DNA of 64,000 bases. Source: Halodesulfovibrio sp. MK-HDV. GTDB taxonomy: Bacteria > Desulfobacterota > Desulfovibrionia > Desulfovibrionales > Desulfovibrionaceae. Below, piece by piece: positions 60,805 to 64,000 of the stretch. Location: positions 62,001 through 126,000 of the forward strand of contig NZ_WYDS01000007.1 of the NCBI RefSeq assembly GCF_009914765.1, written 5' to 3'. Numbering within the stretch: the first letter of the stretch is position 1; the number at the start of each line of letters is the position of its first letter. The notes beneath the pieces were generated by a model. It searched no databases and was not told where the DNA came from. It saw only the letters and a program-made list of their open reading frames with translations. The position numbers and the translations under genes were made by a program.

Positions 60805-62895
60805 TTAATTCGGCATACCCGCGATAACCTGCATCATGTCTTCCGCAGATGTAATAAGCTTCGCTGCCGCCTTGTATGAATGCTGGAATTTCGTCATTTC
60901 GGAAATATCAGCATCAAAGTTGTTGCCATGTATTGTGGCATTCTGACGAGAAAGGTCAAGTAGCAGTGCTTCATTAAATTGCGTTTTGTATAATGCTTTT
61001 GTTGCATCGTCTTTTGCCTGTGCACTCAAAGTGGAGTAATAGTCCCGTACACTCACGGTTTTAGTTGCTTCACCCGGAGTGTTGAAAGAAAACGATGTGT
61101 CTTTCAATGCAGCAATAGATTTTGCAGTATCGCCACTTTCAGTTGCAACAGAGCCAGCATTGTTTACTACCCCTGCGTTAATAGCGACGGCGTTTTCACT
61201 GACGCGTTCGTGCACGTTCATATCGTTTGCTGAGGTTCCAGCAAAAAATGTGTTCATACCTAACGCAGAAAACAAACCGGAACTATCTTCACCAAAAGAA
61301 AGTGTATGGTCCTCAGCAGCGGTTATTTGCAGTGCATTGTTTTCAATGCTTGCAGTACCAAACTGTCCAAGGGAACTATTGATAGCATCACGCACGTTGT
61401 TCAAAGAATGAACTGCCGGATTAAAATCACGAACGTACGGCGCAACGCCGGAAAAATCGACAATACCGTAGGCTGTAGTTGGCGCAGGTTTGCCTGTTTC
61501 TGCATTAGAAGCAAACAGCGTCATTTTACCGGTAGATACTGTGTCGCCTGTAGCGAGACCGGAGCCATTGCTTGAAAGCGGAGCATCCGGATTTACCACT
61601 GCGTTTGTGGCAGAAATTTCTGTCTGAGGAACAACAGACGCGCCCTGCGCGTGCAGTTTGTTCACTTCAGTAATGATGGTAGAGGCAAGACCATCAAGCT
61701 TCTCTGTGTAGTTTCCAAGCTTATTGTCACGCAGCTGCATGAGGCCGGCAATTTGCCCGCCGGTAATACGCAGTTCGTTGTCACTACCGTCAAAGAAGCT
61801 CTGCGGTGTAAGGTTTACACGTCCGTGCGGCGTAAAACCTGTCACATGCTGCTTAGGAATAATGGAGAAAGTGTCTCCTGATGCAAGCATCCCTGAATTA
61901 GAGTTAAAACGAACATCCAGATTCTGTACGGAAGGCGCTGTTCCATTGGACGCTACCGCGAATTGAATATCGTTTCCTTCCGCATCGGAAAGCCATGAGC
62001 GTTTGCCATCTAAAGAAGCCCTGAAGCGCACTTCGCCTGTCCCTACAGCGCCACCTTGAGTTACTTCCAGAATAACCTCACGTGAGGAATTTCCGGAAAA
62101 ACTTACGGTACCGTCAAAGGTGGAAGCCGGAGTAAGGCGCGGCGTCAAAGAAGGTTCACTCAGCTGCAATGTATATGCTGAAGTAGAGTCCACCAATGTG
62201 AAGCCGGAGCGGGTTGAAACCTGCATCTGCTCACGGGTGTTTACGCTGGTTTCTATATCCAGCTTTTCAGAAATGGCATGTACAATTGCATTACGTTCAT
62301 GAATCAAATCACTACGGGCACCAACACCTTCCGGTGCGGCGAGCCGTGCATTCACATCCACCAACGCTTGTAATTTATCGTTCAGTTCAACCAGAGACTC
62401 ATGAGTAGCTTCTGAAAGTGCTTTTGATGTAGAATCAAGCATATTACGCTGTTCGCGAAGCATCTGAGACATTGAGTCTGCACTGGCGAGAACTTCCTGT
62501 CTGGCTGCTTCGTCCTGCGGGTTCTGGCTTAATGTTTTCCAGTTATCAAAGAAGCGGCTGATATTGTCCTGAGACCCGAGTGCATCTTCTGTGGCAAACA
62601 TAGAATCAACAGTAAGCAGCATATCCCGCTGACTGTCCCAGCGTGCAAAATCTGAGGTACGGGCAACAGTTTGCTGCTCTACCTGTTCCACAAACCGAGA
62701 TACTACCTCGTTACCAGTCGTACTGATATTCATAAGACCCGGTAAGTAATAAATACCGGAGGTCTTGCCAGACTGGTCTGGAGGCACAACTGTTCCTGAA
62801 TTGCGTACAGGAATGTTGCTATCAGTAGTATTGAGTTCCTTAGGAGGAGTATAGACGGAATTACCGCCTAAATTGAGTAACGAGGTTATAGCCAT
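60805..62895 (-). CDS. flgK: Flagellar hook-associated protein FlgK (HAP1)
   Basis: 696 aa. The first hook-filament junction protein. N-terminal helix (flagellar basal body type) with NISTTGNEVVSRFVEQV-like segment, long variable middle, and C-terminal NNFDADISEMTKFQHSYKAA. Longer than E. coli FlgK (about 547 aa), due to the middle. It starts directly after the flgN stop (TAAATG). No flgL follows; only 95 bp separate it from csrA. Confidence 0.93.
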   Translation of the reverse strand: MAITSLLNLGGNSVYTPPKELNTTDSNIPVRNSGTVVPPDQSGKTSGIYYLPGLMNISTTGNEVVSRFVEQVEQQTVARTSDFARWDSQRDMLLTVDSMFATEDALGSQDNISRFFDNWKTLSQNPQDEAARQEVLASADSMSQMLREQRNMLDSTSKALSEATHESLVELNDKLQALVDVNARLAAPEGVGARSDLIHERNAIVHAISEKLDIETSVNTREQMQVSTRSGFTLVDSTSAYTLQLSEPSLTPRLTPASTFDGTVSFSGNSSREVILEVTQGGAVGTGEVRFRASLDGKRSWLSDAEGNDIQFAVASNGTAPSVQNLDVRFNSNSGMLASGDTFSIIPKQHVTGFTPHGRVNLTPQSFFDGSDNELRITGGQIAGLMQLRDNKLGNYTEKLDGLASTIITEVNKLHAQGASVVPQTEISATNAVVNPDAPLSSNGSGLATGDTVSTGKMTLFASNAETGKPAPTTAYGIVDFSGVAPYVRDFNPAVHSLNNVRDAINSSLGQFGTASIENNALQITAAEDHTLSFGEDSSGLFSALGMNTFFAGTSANDMNVHERVSENAVAINAGVVNNAGSVATESGDTAKSIAALKDTSFSFNTPGEATKTVSVRDYYSTLSAQAKDDATKALYKTQFNEALLLDLSRQNATIHGNNFDADISEMTKFQHSYKAAAKLITSAEDMMQVIAGMPN

Positions 62896-63360
62896 TTACA
62901 GTCTCCCGTGTATCAGTACGGCCTCCGGACGACTTTGCGTGTATGCACCGGTTCTTCCGTAGGTAGCGTTGTTGCGAGGTTGAATTTGACTTTGCAAATG
63001 ATTGAGCAGAGCCTGACTCTGATCATGCAGCGCAAGTGCCAGTTCTGCGTTCATAGAAGCCTGACGGGAACAACGTTTTTCTAAAACATCTATGCGGCCA
63101 AGCAATCCATTGAGTTCTGCCTGTTCTTCTTCTGCAAGGATCTGGAGTACGTCAGCAAGACGTTGTCCGCCTAAAGAAGCTTTCAAATCTGTCCGTTCAT
63201 TTGCAATTTGGCGCATGAGTTCATGAATTGAGAACTCTATTCCGGTAATTGATTCCGGTTTGCGCTCGCGTAACTCGGCAAACTCTTCCGTAAGTAATGT
63301 CTCAAGCACCTCAAGTGCTTTTTCTTGACGATGTAAATTCTGGTAGGTTTCTGTATACAT
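62896..63360 (-). CDS. flgN: Flagellar export chaperone FlgN
   Basis: 154 aa, all helical, with EALEVLETLLTEEFAEL and a heptad-rich C-terminus, as in FlgN chaperones for FlgK and FlgL. It sits between the M23 peptidase gene and flgK with almost no gaps, an operon. Proline/Arg-rich tail after residue 125 (NNATYGRTGAYTQSRPEA). Confidence 0.83.
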   Translation of the reverse strand: MYTETYQNLHRQEKALEVLETLLTEEFAELRERKPESITGIEFSIHELMRQIANERTDLKASLGGQRLADVLQILAEEEQAELNGLLGRIDVLEKRCSRQASMNAELALALHDQSQALLNHLQSQIQPRNNATYGRTGAYTQSRPEAVLIHGRL

Positions 63361-63370
63361 GGTATGTCCT

Positions 63371-64000
63371 TTACGTTACCCGACCGATGGGAAGCCCCGC
63401 CATTAGGCGAGATCTGATCTGTTGAGGGTTCCATGCAAGTTCGCCTTGTCGCACTTCAAAGTGCAAATGCGGCCCTGTGGAGCGCCCTGTACTACCTACT
63501 TCAGCAATTTTCCTGCCAGCCGCGATCTTTTCGCCAACTTCAACGTTCAAATTACTGTTGTGACCGTAGTAGCTTCGCCATCCGTTAGGGTGTTCCAGAA
63601 CTACCAATTTGCCGTATCCTTTCTTTTCACCGGAATAGATGACTTTGCCATCCCATGCTGCGGCAACAGAATCACCAGTTTTACCAGCGATATCAACGCC
63701 ACTGTGCCATGCTTTTTTCCCGGTAAACGGATCTTTTCTCCATCCAAAGTTGGAAGAAATAGGTCCGGGAAGCGGCCAATTAATTGTCGCCATATCCGGG
63801 GAAGGCTCAAGCGGCCCGCCCATTCCCATAACTTGTGACACTGCGTTTGAAGCATCAAGAGTCGTCGGGTTTGTTAATTCTTCTTCAACGGCAAGCTGTT
63901 GCGCCGCTGGCGTTGCCATTGCCTGATTTACAGGCTCAGTTTCCGGAGGATCTGCCAGAATCCGATCCGGATCAGAGATGTAATCCATCACAAGCTGGCG
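63371..64000 (-). CDS. M23 peptidase in flagellar operon (5' end beyond window)
   Basis: At least 210 codons are visible, open to the window edge. C-terminal LytM/M23 domain: WHSGVDIAG (first zinc ligands H and D), YYGHNSNL, and HLHFEVR (HxH). It should cut peptidoglycan cross-links, perhaps letting the rod or hook pass, in place of FlgJ-type muramidase; this is inference from position upstream of flgN-flgK. The N-terminal part seen is polar and disordered. Confidence 0.88.
   Translation of the reverse strand, partial: RQLVMDYISDPDRILADPPETEPVNQAMATPAAQQLAVEEELTNPTTLDASNAVSQVMGMGGPLEPSPDMATINWPLPGPISSNFGWRKDPFTGKKAWHSGVDIAGKTGDSVAAAWDGKVIYSGEKKGYGKLVVLEHPNGWRSYYGHNSNLNVEVGEKIAAGRKIAEVGSTGRSTGPHLHFEVRQGELAWNPQQIRSRLMAGLPIGRVT

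Noticed and set aside
60805-62895. FlgK-FlgL fusion to explain the missing flgL
   Set aside because: The protein ends with an ordinary FlgK C-terminus, and extra length lies in the variable middle.

Overview
The window looks like a chromosome segment of a marine sulfate-reducing deltaproteobacterium (Desulfovibrionales, most like Desulfovibrio/Halodesulfovibrio). That is an inference from gene content: a many-haem periplasmic cytochrome, cysteine desulfidase, the flgN-flgK-csrA-fliW order, FlgM, a PilZ protein, a large double-sensor chemoreceptor and T6SS genes. Base composition is moderate, and becomes visibly AT-richer in the accessory parts (about 23-28 kb and 35-47 kb).

Layout. 0-8 kb is housekeeping: an atypical SDR (cut by the window edge), a thioredoxin-reductase-like flavoprotein, a PilZ protein, mutY, an M50 protease, trpS, a YkgJ-type protein and rfaE2. 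8-23 kb holds a structured intergenic region, a decahaem cytochrome divergent from a Zn/Cd-type P1B ATPase, flgM, maf-pgpA, a tandem Usp protein, a nitroreductase/monooxygenase pair divergent from a LysR regulator, an RRM protein with a TTG start, and several lineage-specific proteins of unknown function.

23.3-28.2 kb is the first accessory island. Two diverged copies of one unit lie in tandem. Each starts with a transcription terminator and about 300 bp of shared leader. Next comes a small gene with a shared N-terminal cysteine module (C-x2-C, then HPNCKC) and an unrelated C-terminus, then candidate partner genes, a terminator, and the 3' end of cyuA (a fragment in copy 1, the full gene in copy 2). 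A degraded second copy of the variable C-terminal domain sits between two tandem exported paralogues. This is the pattern of polymorphic toxin/immunity loci, and I regard it as the most novel item here.

28-35 kb returns to metabolism and regulation: cyuA, a CesT-like chaperone, a zinc-ribbon microprotein, a cyclase-family hydrolase, an alpha/beta hydrolase, and an XRE-cupin regulator divergent from a BenE-type transporter with two 18-bp palindromic operators.

35-47.6 kb is a T6SS accessory island read on the minus strand next to a tRNA-Leu gene: hcp, vgrG, a DUF4123 adaptor, a 511-aa candidate membrane-active effector, then five paralogous immunity-like genes (one apparently cytosolic, one with a membrane anchor, three lipoproteins) interleaved with four near-identical PAAR genes. 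Several members carry single-base frameshifts. A sigma-54-type promoter and three GCAACTTGTTGC-like inverted repeats precede hcp. The core T6SS apparatus is not in the window.

47.7-64 kb is again core: a chemoreceptor, a phosphodiesterase-family protein, a UvrD helicase, thiL, a TrmO-class II aldolase fusion, hisI-hisG, and the flagellar/regulatory run M23 peptidase-flgN-flgK-csrA-fliW. Dispersed palindromes (GCCGCCGGAGGC and relatives) recur in intergenic spaces throughout.
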